Source: Pseudomonadota bacterium | GTDB taxonomy: Bacteria > Pseudomonadota > Alphaproteobacteria > Acetobacterales > Acetobacteraceae | DNA length: 64,000 nt | NCBI GenBank assembly: GCA_021809435.1 | Contig: JAKBAD010000010.1 | Location: 1 to 64,000, forward strand | Direction of reading: 5' to 3' | Shown: one piece after another, positions 17,814 to 27,294 of the stretch | Layout of the letters: each line of letters begins with the position of its first letter | Position numbering within the stretch: position 1 is the first letter of the stretch | The notes under the pieces: model-generated | Seen by the model: the letters and a program-made list of their open reading frames with translations, nothing else | Told to the model about the DNA's origin: nothing | The model's database searches: none | Made by a program: the position numbers and the translations under genes

Positions 17814-18632
17814 ATGATGGTCCGGTTTGTCGCCAGCATGTTGTTTCTGGGTGCCGTGGCGGCGCTGACCGGCTGCGCCATCCCGGTTGCTGCGCCTCCA
17901 CCAGAGGCCACGAGGCCGGTGATGAGCTATGACGCGCCGGTGGCCGTGCTGCGCCAGCAAATGGCGCGGGAGGTGCCGGCCGAAATCAGCCCATCCCCTG
18001 GGGATGATGGCGGCTGGATCGCCCATACGCGGGCCGTGCTCGCGGCCTCGCCTTACCGGATTTCAGTGCCGCAGCTGGTGGTGGCTGTGGATCGAAACCC
18101 GGCGGTGCAACAAATGCGGGTGATCTTCGCCGATCCTGCGGGGCCGTGGCAGGTGATTGGCGGCGGCAAGGTTTCCACGGGCCGGGCTGGGCGCCGCGGG
18201 TTCTTCATCACCCCCGTTGGCGTATTTGCCCACACCACCGCCATCCTCGATTACCGGGCGGAGGGGACGTATAATTCAAACCATATCAGGGGCTTGGGTG
18301 AAAAAGGCCGGCGCGTCTGGGATTTTGGCTGGCAGAGTGCGGTGGCGGGGTGGCGCATGGGCGGCGTTACCGGCACAATCAGGCTGCTGATGCACGCCAC
18401 CGACCCGGACGTGTTGGCCCCCCGACTGGGCCGCCCCGACTCCCAGGGCTGCGTGCGCATCTCCGCCGCTATGAATGTGTTTCTCGACCGCCACGCCGTA
18501 CTCGATGCCGATTACCTCGGCCACAAAGCCACCAGCCGGGCGGTTGCCGCCGTGCTGCCCGCGAATGCCGATCCCTTCCCTTATGCGGGTACCTATCTGG
18601 TGGTTTTTGATTCATCAGCATCCGCGCCTTGA
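17814..18632 (+). CDS. L,D-transpeptidase (YkuD) lipoprotein
   Basis: A 272-residue cell-envelope enzyme expected to cross-link peptidoglycan or attach proteins to it. The N-terminus is a lipoprotein signal with lipobox LTGC at about residue 21. The YkuD domain covers the second half, with active-site His in LLMHATDPDVLAPRLG and SQGCVRISAAM containing the catalytic Cys. An ATG one codon downstream (17817) is an alternative start. The protein is alone on its strand. Confidence 0.9.
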   Translation: MMVRFVASMLFLGAVAALTGCAIPVAAPPPEATRPVMSYDAPVAVLRQQMAREVPAEISPSPGDDGGWIAHTRAVLAASPYRISVPQLVVAVDRNPAVQQMRVIFADPAGPWQVIGGGKVSTGRAGRRGFFITPVGVFAHTTAILDYRAEGTYNSNHIRGLGEKGRRVWDFGWQSAVAGWRMGGVTGTIRLLMHATDPDVLAPRLGRPDSQGCVRISAAMNVFLDRHAVLDADYLGHKATSRAVAAVLPANADPFPYAGTYLVVFDSSASAP

Positions 18633-18663
18633 CCGCGAAGCGAGGGGGTACGGGGATAGGCCG

Positions 18664-19077
18664 CTACCCTTCGCCAACATCGCCGCAGGACAAGCCAAAA
18701 CCCTCCAGCCCGGCTTCAAGATAATCGGCCAGCAGGGGAATGCCCAAGAGATAGGTCGCGGTGCGTTCATTATGCGCCGCCGCGGCTGCCGCCCGCGCCT
18801 CATCCCAACTGTCAAACGTGCCGCCATCGCGCCCGTACCAGGCCAGGGCGACGAGATCGGCCTGCTCATCTTCGTTCAACCCGCGGATGACGCTGATGAG
18901 CTCAAGGGCTACCGGATCGTCGCTGTGGTCTTCGAGCACCGCGCGCATATCATCGTCGCTGGCATTGGAACCGGGATCTGGTTCGGTTACCTCGTCCTTG
19001 GCGTCGAATTGCCGGGCCTTGCCGATAATAAAGCAGACCGTCTCCAGCGGGATCGTCAGTTTGGCGTTGTCTTCCAT
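18664..19077 (-). CDS. DUF3775 family protein
   Basis: A 137-residue acidic protein of the DUF3775 family, which is common in alphaproteobacteria. Characteristic stretches are PLETVCFIIGKARQFDAKD, PDPGSNASDDDMRAVLED and LNEDEQADLVALAWYGRD, then TYLLGIPLLADYLEAGL. The function is unknown. No export signal is present. It converges with the L,D-transpeptidase gene. Confidence 0.88.
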   Translation of the reverse strand: MEDNAKLTIPLETVCFIIGKARQFDAKDEVTEPDPGSNASDDDMRAVLEDHSDDPVALELISVIRGLNEDEQADLVALAWYGRDGGTFDSWDEARAAAAAAHNERTATYLLGIPLLADYLEAGLEGFGLSCGDVGEG

Positions 19078-19432
19078 GTTGTTGCGCCTGTCTTGGTGAT
19101 ACGTTCATGACGAGGCCCGCGCCACCCGCAGCCCGGCCGCATCGCCCAGAGGCGGACGGGCTGCGGGTCACAAGCGGAGTGGCTTGCCTTAGCGAATTCG
19201 GCCAAGTGCACTCTACGCGGTTAGCGTCCCGCCGGCGTTGATGTTGGTCAAACACCCCGCGCAAGGGCTGAACGAGGCCTGATTGGCTGGCCGGTGCCGT
19301 TATCTCGGATGCCCACACAAAACCAGCGCGTGCGGCGGGGCGTCTTGCTCCAGGCCGGCTTATCGCGCGGCGGCAAAGCGGCGGCCCTTGCCGCCATGGC
19401 GCTGCGGGCTCCGTATCTCGGATCGTGCGAAG
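19078..19432. other. 355-bp intergenic region without a convincing gene
   Basis: The region lies between the start of the DUF3775 gene and the end of the ABC-F gene. Short open frames exist, but none has a clear ribosome-binding site or a recognised family. It should contain the DUF3775 promoter. Several GC-rich short dyads occur (for instance around 19365-19400), which may end ABC-F transcription. Confidence 0.5.
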
Positions 19433-21052
19433 TCAGTGCAGGCCGGGTGCTTCGTGGCCGGTGCGGGAGACATATTCCGTGTAGCCGCCGTCGTAATAAT
19501 GAACGCCTTCGGGCGTGAGTTCGAGCACGCGGTTCGACAGCTCGGCCAGAAAATGCCGGTCGTGGGAAACGAACAGCATGGTGCCTTCGAAATTGGCAAG
19601 CGCCTTGATCAGCATTTCCTTGGTGGCGAGGTCGAGATGGTTGGTTGGCTCGTCGAGCACCAGGAAGTTCGGCGGGTCGAACAGCATCAGCGCCATGACC
19701 AGCCGGGCCTTCTCACCGCCCGAGAGTACGCGCACGCGTTTTTCTACCTCATCGCCCGAGAAGCCGAACGCGCCGGCGAGGTTGCGCAGCACGCCCTGCC
19801 CGGCATGGGGGAAGGCGGAATCGAGGGTGTCGAAAATGCTGGCGCCGGGGTCGAGCAGGTCCATGGCGTGCTGGGCGAAATAACCCAGCTTCACGCTGCC
19901 GCCCAGCGTGACCGTGCCGGCATCGGGGGCGGTGGTGCCGGTAACCAGCTTGAGCAACGTGGATTTGCCCGCCCCGTTCACGCCCAGCACGCAGCAGCGC
20001 TCCTTGCGCCGGATCAGCAAGTCCAGCCCGTCATAAATCGTGCGGCTGCCGTAAGTCTTTGAAACACCGCGCAGGTTGGCCACGTCATCGCCCGAGCGGG
20101 GCGCGGGCTTGAACTCGAACTCGATGGTCTGGCGGCGTTTGGGCGGCTCGACGCGCTCGATCTTGTCGAGTTTCTTCACCCGGCTTTGCACCTGCGCGGC
20201 GTGGCTGGCGCGCGCCTTGAATCGCTCGATGAAGGCGATCTCCTTGGCCAGCATCGCCTGCTGGCGCTCAAACTGCGCCTGCTGGTGTTTTTCGTTCAAG
20301 GCCGCCTGGCGGGCATAGAATTCGTAATCGCCGGAGAAGCTGGTAAGCGTGCCGCCATCGATTTCAATGACCTTGTTGATCACCCGGTTCATGAATTCGC
20401 GGTCGTGCGAGGTCATCATCAGCGCGCCGTCATAGCCGGCCAGAAATTGCTCCAGCCAGATCAGGCTTTCGAGGTCGAGATGGTTGGAAGGTTCGTCGAG
20501 CAGCATGACATCGGGGCGCATGAGCAAGATGCGCGCGAGCGCCACGCGCATCTTCCAGCCGCCCGACAGACGGCCGACATCGCCATCCATCATCTCCTGC
20601 GAGAATCCGAGCCCGGCCAGCACTTCGCGCGCCCGGCCCTCGAGCGCGTAGCCGCCCAGCTCCTCGAAGCGGGCCTGCACCTCGCCGAACCGCTCGAGGA
20701 TGTCATCGAGCCGGTCGGCTTGGTCGGGGTCGGCCAGCGCGGCTTCCAGCTCCGCCAGCTCGGCGCCCACCTCGCTCACCGGGCCGGCGCCCGCCATCAC
20801 CTCGGCCGCCGCGCTACGCCCGGCCATCTCGCCCACATCCTGGCCAAACAAACCAATGCTCACGCCCTTGTCGATGAGGATATGGCCTTCATCGGGTGTT
20901 TCCTGGCCGGTAATCAGCCGGAACAGCGTGGATTTGCCCGCGCCGTTGGGGCCGACCAAGCCAATCTTCTCACCTTTTTGCAGGGCGGCGGATGTCTCGA
21001 CAAAGATAAGGCGCGTGCCGTTCTGCTTGCTGATATTGTCCAGGCGGATCAT
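19433..21052 (-). CDS. ABC-F family ATPase
   Basis: A 539-residue soluble protein with two ABC ATPase domains and no membrane part. Walker A motifs are GPNGAGKST (about residue 35) and GVNGAGKST (about residue 350). Signature motifs are LSGGWKMRVALARIL and LSGGEKARLVMALML. Both Walker B/switch sets (LLDEPSNHLDL, VLDEPTNHLDL) are present. The inter-domain linker carries a charged helix around residues 250-300. ABC-F proteins act on the ribosome as translation factors or antibiotic-protection factors. Layout resembles the Uup/YbiT housekeeping groups, but the subgroup is not certain. Confidence 0.92.
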   Translation of the reverse strand: MIRLDNISKQNGTRLIFVETSAALQKGEKIGLVGPNGAGKSTLFRLITGQETPDEGHILIDKGVSIGLFGQDVGEMAGRSAAAEVMAGAGPVSEVGAELAELEAALADPDQADRLDDILERFGEVQARFEELGGYALEGRAREVLAGLGFSQEMMDGDVGRLSGGWKMRVALARILLMRPDVMLLDEPSNHLDLESLIWLEQFLAGYDGALMMTSHDREFMNRVINKVIEIDGGTLTSFSGDYEFYARQAALNEKHQQAQFERQQAMLAKEIAFIERFKARASHAAQVQSRVKKLDKIERVEPPKRRQTIEFEFKPAPRSGDDVANLRGVSKTYGSRTIYDGLDLLIRRKERCCVLGVNGAGKSTLLKLVTGTTAPDAGTVTLGGSVKLGYFAQHAMDLLDPGASIFDTLDSAFPHAGQGVLRNLAGAFGFSGDEVEKRVRVLSGGEKARLVMALMLFDPPNFLVLDEPTNHLDLATKEMLIKALANFEGTMLFVSHDRHFLAELSNRVLELTPEGVHYYDGGYTEYVSRTGHEAPGLH

Positions 21053-21211
21053 GGGGCCTCGGGGCTGGGAAGGAGCGGGCGGCTCTTAAGCCAAATGCCG
21101 CCGGCCCGCAAACCGGCCTTCGCGGCAGTCTCGTTAACCGGGACATGAACTTTACACCTCAGCGCGCCATGATGCGGGGCTTCAGGGCAAATGGGTACCA
21201 GTTTCAGATCG

Positions 21212-22273
21212 TTACCGCTCGGCGTGAACGATTTCGATGTCATCGTAGCGGTTGAACTTGTAGATGGCGACCGAGACGATCCAGGCGGCGATGAAAATGC
21301 CGATAATGCCATAGCCCAGCACCCCAAACACCTGCTCATCGCTCAGCCAGGCGATCTGGTTCCAGAACAGGCCGGTGAGATTGAACTCGCCCTGCACCAT
21401 CCCGAGCGTCTCGATGCCGCCCACCAGCACCGCCACCACCACCGAAACGGCGGTGAGGGTGATATTATAGAAGAGTTTGCGCATCGGCTTCATGTAGGCC
21501 CAGCCATAGGCGCCGAGCATGAGAATGGAATCGGTGGTGTCGATCAGCGCCATGCCGGCGGTGAACAGGGCCGGGAAAACCATGATCGACCAGATGGGCA
21601 GCCCCTTGGCCGCGGTGGTGGCCGAAATCCCCAGTAACCCCACCTCGGTTGCGGTATCGAAGCCCAGCCCGAACAGAAAGCCGACCGGATACATTTGCCA
21701 GCTATGGTTCACCATGTTGAACAGGCCGCGAAAGAGGCGCGCGAAAAAGCCGCGCTGGGCCAGCAGAATGTCGAGATCTTCCTCGCGATAGGCGCCGCCC
21801 GCTTTCACGTGGCGGAAGGTTTTGACGATGGAGGCGAGAATCACCAAATTCATGAAGGCGATGGCGAACAGGAACAGGCCCGAGACGGTGGTGCCGAAAA
21901 TTCCACCCCAGTCGGAAATGGCATTGAACCGCCCTTGAATGGCCGCCGTGGTGGCGGCCACCACGCCCGAGAGCCCAAACACCACGGTTGAATGGCCGAG
22001 CGAAAAGGCGAGGCCAACACCCGCGGGCCGCTGCCCCCGCTGCATCAACTTGCGGGTCACGTTATCGATGGCGGCGATATGGTCGGCATCGACCGCATGG
22101 CGCAACCCGAAACCATAGGCCAGCAACGCGGTGCCCAGTAGTAGCGGATATGTGTGAAAGACGGTCACCGCCAGCCCCCAAAGCGCGACATTGGCGGTCA
22201 CCAGGCCCACATACATGCTGGCAACCCGCGTACCCGCGCCGCCGCTTACCCCGCGCTTCAGTGCCGCCAGCAT
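21212..22273 (-). CDS. HoxN/HupN/NixA-family nickel permease
   Basis: A 353-residue inner-membrane transporter with eight predicted helices. The family signature HAVDADHIAAIDNVTRKL (H-x4-D-H) is in the second helix, with LGHSTVV and GLGFDTATEVGLL further on. The ATG at 22273 is preferred over one 26 codons upstream because ACGGAGGG sits six bases before it. The family carries nickel and/or cobalt. A perfect NikR-type operator at 22326-22353 argues that nickel is the substrate, used by a Ni enzyme encoded elsewhere. Confidence 0.92.
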   Translation of the reverse strand: MLAALKRGVSGGAGTRVASMYVGLVTANVALWGLAVTVFHTYPLLLGTALLAYGFGLRHAVDADHIAAIDNVTRKLMQRGQRPAGVGLAFSLGHSTVVFGLSGVVAATTAAIQGRFNAISDWGGIFGTTVSGLFLFAIAFMNLVILASIVKTFRHVKAGGAYREEDLDILLAQRGFFARLFRGLFNMVNHSWQMYPVGFLFGLGFDTATEVGLLGISATTAAKGLPIWSIMVFPALFTAGMALIDTTDSILMLGAYGWAYMKPMRKLFYNITLTAVSVVVAVLVGGIETLGMVQGEFNLTGLFWNQIAWLSDEQVFGVLGYGIIGIFIAAWIVSVAIYKFNRYDDIEIVHAER

Positions 22274-22325
22274 CCGCACCCTCCGTTTGGTCCGTGCATG
22301 CTTGCCGCTTCGTGGGCATGAGGTT

Positions 22326-22353
22326 GTATGATATAAATCAAAAATCATCATAC
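22326..22353. promoter_or_regulatory. NikR-type operator
   Basis: GTATGA at 22326-22331 and TCATAC at 22348-22353 are separated by exactly 16 bases. This is the dyad known for Escherichia coli NikR. It lies about 50 bases before the permease ATG, in a position suited to repress its transcription when nickel is plentiful. No nikR gene is present in the window. Confidence 0.82.
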
Positions 22354-22375
22354 TTTTGCGCGGCGATGTGGGTAT

Positions 22376-23278
22376 CTATGCCGCTTGCGCCGCCCCACTG
22401 CCCGCCAGGGCCACAAAGGCGCGCACATAATCAATGCCCTCATCGGCTTCGCGGATGCCCAGGTGAATTTGCTTGGCCACGCCCGCGGGCCCCAGCTTGA
22501 CCGGGTGAACATCGAAGCGTTGAGCATATTCCACCACCAGCCAGCGCGGCAGGGCGGCCACGCCCCGGCCATGGGCGACCATGAGGAGCATGATGTCGGT
22601 GGTCTCGATGGGCATGTGCCGGCGCGGGCTGATGCCGGCGGGGGTCAGGAACTGGGTGAAAATATCCAGCCGGTCGGAGGGGACGGGATAGGTGATGAGC
22701 ACCTCATCGCTGATCTCTTCGGGGCGCGCGAACGCCGCGTCGCGTAACTTATGGGTCGGCCCCACCACCAGCACCTGCTCATAATCAAACACCGGCGTGA
22801 AGCGCAGGCCCGGCTTATAGAGCGGGTCGGGGGTGACCAGCATGTCGATCTCATGGCCAAACAGCGCGCCGATGCCGCCGAACTGGAATTTTTGGCGCAC
22901 ATCAACCTCCACGCGCGGCCAGGCATCGAGATAGGGAGCGACGATCTTGAGCAGCCATTGATAGCAAGGGTGGCACTCCATGCCGATGCGCAACTGCCCC
23001 CGTTCGCCGGCGGCGAGTTGCGCCAGACGCGCCTCGGCGTGCGAGAATTGCGGCAGCAACCGCCCGGCGACGGCCTGCAAAAACGCCCCGGCCTGGGTGG
23101 GGGCGAGGCTACGCCCCTCGCGCCGCCAGATCTGCACGCCAAGCTGGGCCTCGAGTTTGGCAATGGCGTGCGAGAGCGCCGACTGCGTGAGGTTGAGCTT
23201 GCGCGCGGCCGCGGTAAGCGAGCCTTCGCGCGCAACCTCATGAATGATGGCGAGATGGATGCGGTCGAGACTGGGCAT
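22376..23278 (-). CDS. metR: LysR-family regulator MetR
   Basis: A 300-residue LysR-type activator of methionine synthesis genes, normally responding to homocysteine. The N-terminal winged helix reads GSLTAAARKLNLTQSALSHAIAKLE, and the effector domain contains RIGMECHPCYQWLL, a MetR hallmark, and RGVAALPRWLV. The start at 23278 aligns with E. coli MetR; an ATG five codons upstream (23293) would lie inside a MetR-type box. It is divergent from metE, the classical metR-metE arrangement, across a 113-base space holding the boxes. Confidence 0.92.
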   Translation of the reverse strand: MPSLDRIHLAIIHEVAREGSLTAAARKLNLTQSALSHAIAKLEAQLGVQIWRREGRSLAPTQAGAFLQAVAGRLLPQFSHAEARLAQLAAGERGQLRIGMECHPCYQWLLKIVAPYLDAWPRVEVDVRQKFQFGGIGALFGHEIDMLVTPDPLYKPGLRFTPVFDYEQVLVVGPTHKLRDAAFARPEEISDEVLITYPVPSDRLDIFTQFLTPAGISPRRHMPIETTDIMLLMVAHGRGVAALPRWLVVEYAQRFDVHPVKLGPAGVAKQIHLGIREADEGIDYVRAFVALAGSGAAQAA

Positions 23279-23292
23279 GGCGCATGCTTTCA

Positions 23293-23344
23293 TGAATGTT
23301 ATTCATTGATAAATGAAATAATATCATTTTTATTCATGAATTCA
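23293..23344. promoter_or_regulatory. MetR-type boxes between metR and metE
   Basis: TGAATGTTATTCA at 23293-23305 matches the known MetR pattern TGAA-N5-TTCA exactly. A second dyad, TTCATGAATTCA, lies at 23333-23344, with AT-rich sequence between. These sites sit between the divergent metR and metE genes and should serve both metE activation and metR autoregulation. Confidence 0.75.
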
Positions 23345-23391
23345 ACAATCTATAGCGCGGGTCTGTTTTCTTCATCCCGCAGGTGGTTCTC

Positions 23392-25677
23392 ATGGCCCTT
23401 ACCCATTCTCTCGGATATCCGCGCATCGGCGCCAAACGCGAGCTGAAATTCGCGCTCGAAGCCTATTGGAAAGGGGCGTCCTCGCGTGAGGCGTTGCAGG
23501 AGCTGGGCGCCCAGTTGCGGGCCCGCCACTGGCGCGACCAGTCCGGGCTCGATTTGGTGCCCGTGGGCGAGTTTTCGTTCTACGACCAGGTGCTCGACAT
23601 GAGCGTCACGCTCGGCAATTTACCCGCCCGCGTGCGGGGGTTTCACGGCGATGCGCTGGATAATTATTTCCGCATTGCCCGTGGCCGCTCGGCCGAGGAC
23701 CACGCCGCGTGCTGCGGCGTAGCGGCGGGCGAGATGACCAAATGGTTCGACACGAATTACCATTACATCGTGCCTGAATTCGATGCTGGCACCAGTTTCA
23801 CGCTTAATGCCACGCGCCTGCTCACCCAATTTGGCGAGGCCAAGGCCCAGGGCGTGGCCGCCAAGCCGGTGATCATCGGGCCCGTCACCTATCTGGCGCT
23901 TGGCAAGGCCAAGGATGGCACCGACAAGCTCGCGCTGTTGCCCAGACTATTGCCCGCCTATGCCGAACTCCTGGCCGTATTGGCCAATGCCGGCGCCGAA
24001 TGGGTGCAAATCGACGAGCCCCTTCTGGTCACCGAGCTCGATGCCGCCTGGCGTGACGCCTTCAAGACCGCCTATGCCGCGCTCGACACGGGGGGCGTGA
24101 AGCTGCTGCTCGCCACGTATTTCGGAAGGTTGCTGGAAAATCTGCCGCTCCTGGCCGCGCTTCCCGTGCAAGGCGTGCATCTCGATGCCGTCAATGCCCG
24201 TGATGAGGTTGAGGCGCTGGTGGCGGCCTGCCCGCCTGAGCGGGTCATTTCGCTGGGTGTGGTCAATGGCCGCAATATCTGGAAGACCGATCTGGAAGCC
24301 GTGCTGGCGTGGCTGGAGCCGGTGGCCGAACGGCTGGGAGACCGGTTGTGGCTGGCGCCAAGCTGTTCGCTGCTGCATGTGCCGGTCGATCTGGCGTTTG
24401 AGCAGAAGCTCGATGGTGAGATCAAACCCTGGCTCGCATTTGCCGTGCAGAAGCTCGAGGAGCTTCTGGTGCTGGCGAAAGCCCTGAACCAGGGGCGTGG
24501 GGCCGTGGCCGCTCAGCTTAGTGCCAATGCGGCCGCCATTGCGGCCCGTCGGTCGTCAAAACGGGTGCATAATCCGGCGGTGAAGGCGGCGGTTGCAGCT
24601 ATCACGCCCGCGCTCGGCCGCCGCCAGAGCCCATTTGCCGTGCGCGCGGCCAAGCAGGCGGCTTGGCTCAACCTGCCGCTCTTTCCCACCACCACCATCG
24701 GCTCTTTTCCCCAGACCAAAGAGATCCGCCAAACGCGCAGCGCCCTCAAGGCCGGTACGCTCGATGAGGCGGCCTATAAAACCGCCATGCGCCGCGAAAT
24801 CGCCCATGCCGTGCGCGCACAGGAGGAGCTGGGGCTGGATGTGTTGGTGCATGGCGAGGCCGAGCGCAACGACATGGTGGAGTATTTTGGTGAACAGTTG
24901 GATGGCTACGCGTTCAGCCAGAATGGCTGGGTGCAGTCTTACGGCTCGCGCTGCGTCAAGCCGCCAATCCTGTTTGGCGATATCAGTCGCCCCAGGCCGA
25001 TGACGCTGGAATGGATTGGTTATGCCGCCTCACTCACCGCCAAGCCCATGAAGGCCATGCTCACCGGCCCGGTCACCATTCTCAACTGGTCTTTCGTGCG
25101 CGATGACCAGCCGCGTTCTGTCTCCTGCACCCAACTCGCTTTGGCCATCCGCGCGGAGGTGCAAGACCTCGAAAAAGCCGGGATCCGGATCATCCAGATC
25201 GATGAAGCCGCGCTCCGCGAGGGCCTGCCGCTGCGCCGGGCCGAGTGGCAGGGCTATCTTGACTGGGCCGTCGGCGCGTTTCGCGTCACGGCCAATGGCG
25301 TGGCGGATGAAACCCAGATCCACACCCATATGTGCTATTCCGAATTCAACGACATCATTCAGGCCATTGCCGGCATGGATGCCGATGTCATCACCATTGA
25401 AACCTCGCGCTCGGACATGGAACTGCTCGATGTGTTCGAGAGCTTCAAGTACCCCAACGATATCGGCCCCGGTGTCTATGACATCCACGCCCCCAACATT
25501 CCCGCGCCAGCGCAGATATTGGCGCTGATGAAGAAAGCGGCGGCGCGCATTCCGGCGGAACGCCTGTGGGTGAACCCTGATTGCGGGTTGAAGACGCGCC
25601 AATGGAGCGAGGTGATGCCCGCGCTCGCCAATCTTGTCGCCGCCGCGCGCACCCTGCGGGCCGAGGCCGCCCAATGA
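23392..25677 (+). CDS. metE: cobalamin-independent methionine synthase
   Basis: Transfers the methyl group of 5-methyltetrahydropteroyl-triglutamate to homocysteine. At 761 residues it has the full two-barrel length. The N-terminal [18 protein letters not shown] and the C-terminal [15 protein letters not shown] mark the two halves. Zinc ligands are seen in [10 protein letters not shown] and [11 protein letters not shown]. The ATG at 23392 follows AGGTGG and matches the family start; an in-frame start nine bases earlier is less likely. It overlaps metF by four bases. metE is used although the genome also has a B12-dependent enzyme (nrdJ) nearby. Confidence 0.97.
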   Translation: MALTHSLGYPRIGAKRELKFALEAYWKGASSREALQELGAQLRARHWRDQSGLDLVPVGEFSFYDQVLDMSVTLGNLPARVRGFHGDALDNYFRIARGRSAEDHAACCGVAAGEMTKWFDTNYHYIVPEFDAGTSFTLNATRLLTQFGEAKAQGVAAKPVIIGPVTYLALGKAKDGTDKLALLPRLLPAYAELLAVLANAGAEWVQIDEPLLVTELDAAWRDAFKTAYAALDTGGVKLLLATYFGRLLENLPLLAALPVQGVHLDAVNARDEVEALVAACPPERVISLGVVNGRNIWKTDLEAVLAWLEPVAERLGDRLWLAPSCSLLHVPVDLAFEQKLDGEIKPWLAFAVQKLEELLVLAKALNQGRGAVAAQLSANAAAIAARRSSKRVHNPAVKAAVAAITPALGRRQSPFAVRAAKQAAWLNLPLFPTTTIGSFPQTKEIRQTRSALKAGTLDEAAYKTAMRREIAHAVRAQEELGLDVLVHGEAERNDMVEYFGEQLDGYAFSQNGWVQSYGSRCVKPPILFGDISRPRPMTLEWIGYAASLTAKPMKAMLTGPVTILNWSFVRDDQPRSVSCTQLALAIRAEVQDLEKAGIRIIQIDEAALREGLPLRRAEWQGYLDWAVGAFRVTANGVADETQIHTHMCYSEFNDIIQAIAGMDADVITIETSRSDMELLDVFESFKYPNDIGPGVYDIHAPNIPAPAQILALMKKAAARIPAERLWVNPDCGLKTRQWSEVMPALANLVAAARTLRAEAAQ

Positions 25678-26600
25678 ACGCCCTCGCCCCCACCTTGCGC
25701 CGCTGGCTGGCGGGCGAGCGTATCGGGCCGCTGCCCCCGCGTGATGCCGGGCAGCCGCCGCCCGCGCTCTCGTTTGAGTTCTTTCCCCCCAAAACTCCCG
25801 CGCTCGAGGAGCAGCTCTGGGCGTGCATCCGTCGGCTTGCGCCGCTCGCGCCGCGTTTCGTCTCGGTCACGTACGGCGCGGGCGGCAGCACGCATGAGCG
25901 CACGCACGCCACCGTCTCACGCCTGATCCGTGAAACCAGCCTGGTGCCCGCCGCCCACCTCACCTGCGTGGGCGCAACGCGCGAGGAGGTGGATGGCATC
26001 GCCCGCGCCTATTGGCAGGCGGGCGTGCGGCATATTGTGGCGCTGCGGGGCGATGCGCCAAGCGGTACGGCTTACGTGCCTCACCCGGGCGGCTATGCCT
26101 ATGCCAGCGATCTGGTCGCGGGGCTGCGCCGGGTCGCCGATTTCGAGGTCTCGGTTGCGGCTTACCCCGAAACCCACCCAGCAGCCGTCAACCCGGCGGC
26201 TGATCTCGATAATCTCAAGCGCAAGCTCGATGCCGGGGCGACCCGCGCCATCACCCAGTATTTTTTCGACAGCGCGACCTATCTGCGCTTTCTCGACCGT
26301 GCCTTGGCGGCAGGCATCACCGCGCCCATCGTGCCTGGTATCATGCCGGTCTCGAATTTCGAGCAGGCCGCGCGGTTCTCGGCCCTGTGCGGTACCAGCG
26401 TGCCAGTCTGGCTCAGGGATTTGTTCGAGGGAACCGAGAACGATCCCGAGATCAGGCGCATTGTGGCGAGCATCGTGGCGGCCGAGCAGGTGCGCACGCT
26501 TCAGGCCAACGGGGTGGATGAGTTTCATTTCTACACCCTCAACCGCCCGGAGCTGACCTACGCCATCGCCCATATTCTCGGTGTGCGCCCGCGCGGGTAA
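25674..26600 (+). CDS. metF: 5,10-methylenetetrahydrofolate reductase
   Basis: Reduces 5,10-methylene- to 5-methyl-tetrahydrofolate, providing the methyl donor for MetE. The 308-residue FAD-dependent TIM barrel shows [33 protein letters not shown] and [12 protein letters not shown], then [14 protein letters not shown] and [11 protein letters not shown]. The ATG at 25674 forms an ATGA overlap with the metE stop, so the two are coupled. It lies just upstream of rpoE. Confidence 0.96.
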   Translation: MNALAPTLRRWLAGERIGPLPPRDAGQPPPALSFEFFPPKTPALEEQLWACIRRLAPLAPRFVSVTYGAGGSTHERTHATVSRLIRETSLVPAAHLTCVGATREEVDGIARAYWQAGVRHIVALRGDAPSGTAYVPHPGGYAYASDLVAGLRRVADFEVSVAAYPETHPAAVNPAADLDNLKRKLDAGATRAITQYFFDSATYLRFLDRALAAGITAPIVPGIMPVSNFEQAARFSALCGTSVPVWLRDLFEGTENDPEIRRIVASIVAAEQVRTLQANGVDEFHFYTLNRPELTYAIAHILGVRPRG

Positions 26601-26629
26601 ATGGGTGGCGCGGATTTGTGATCGGGGGG

Positions 26630-26657
26630 TGATCCGTGCCACGGTGGGACGCGTAAA
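26630..26657 (+). promoter_or_regulatory. ECF promoter of rpoE-chrR (autoregulation)
   Basis: TGATCC at 26630-26635, a 16-base spacer, then CGTAAA at 26652-26657. This is the same pattern seen at 7484, 7514 and 13189. Autoregulation of rpoE-chrR from such a promoter is known in Rhodobacter sphaeroides. The predicted first transcribed base is at or next to the GTG at 26665. Confidence 0.8.
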
Positions 26658-26664
26658 GAGACCC

Positions 26665-27294
26665 GTGAATGCCATCGACACTCCCCTCTTTCTGGCGCCA
26701 AGCCAGACCCGTGTGCCGCCGGTGACGGCGCTGGATGCCGCTGCCCCCGATGCCGCAGCGCTGGCGGCGCTGATCGGGCGGGTCGCCGCCGCCCGGGATC
26801 GCACGGCCTTCGCGGCCCTGTACAAGCATTTCGCCCCGAGGGTGAAGGCCTATCTGGTGCGGGCTGGCATGGTAGGGGGAGAGGCTGAGGATGTTACCCA
26901 AAACGTCATGCTGACGCTCTGGCGCAAAGCCGAATATTTCGACCCCGCCCGCGCCGGAGCGGCGACCTGGGTGTTCGCGATCGCGCGCAATGCGCGCATC
27001 GACCATGCCCGTCGCAAGCGGGAGGTGGCGATGCCCGATATGGAAGAGCCCGAGGCGCCAGACACCGCCCCCTCAGCCGAAGCCCTGACCCTTGCCGCCG
27101 AGCGTGATACCCGCCTGCGTGGCGCGCTCAACACCCTGACCCCCGAACAACGACAGATCGTGCAGCTCTCTTTTTTCTCAGATACCCCCCATGCTGCCAT
27201 TGCCAGCGCGCTCAACCTGCCCCTGGGCACCGTCAAGTCGCGTATCCGTCTTGCCATGGGCAAGCTCCGCGCCGTGCTGGAGGAGGGGCTGTGA
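26665..27294 (+). CDS. rpoE: ECF sigma factor, RpoE/ChrR group
   Basis: A 209-residue group IV sigma factor. Region 2 includes FAALYKHFAPRVKAYLVRAG and TWVFAIARNARIDHARR; region 4 includes LTPEQRQIVQLSFFSDTPHAAIASAL and LGTVKSRIRLAMGKLR. Similarity and the adjoining ChrR-type anti-sigma gene identify the singlet-oxygen-responsive class. The start is taken as GTG at 26665; this coincides with the predicted transcription start, so the mRNA may be leaderless or nearly so. A GTG at 26722 is an alternative. The stop overlaps chrR by four bases. Its predicted targets in this window are the fatty-acid-modification/photolyase operons and the DUF6134 pair. Confidence 0.93.
   Translation: MNAIDTPLFLAPSQTRVPPVTALDAAAPDAAALAALIGRVAAARDRTAFAALYKHFAPRVKAYLVRAGMVGGEAEDVTQNVMLTLWRKAEYFDPARAGAATWVFAIARNARIDHARRKREVAMPDMEEPEAPDTAPSAEALTLAAERDTRLRGALNTLTPEQRQIVQLSFFSDTPHAAIASALNLPLGTVKSRIRLAMGKLRAVLEEGL

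Noticed and set aside
19294-19518. Possible 74-residue gene after the ABC-F gene
   Set aside because: It overlaps the end of the ABC-F gene in the opposite direction, has no clear ribosome site and no recognisable family.
23279-23391. Cobalamin or SAM riboswitch ahead of metE
   Set aside because: The space is only 113 bases, AT-rich, and made up of MetR-type boxes. No B12-box or SAM-riboswitch core was seen.
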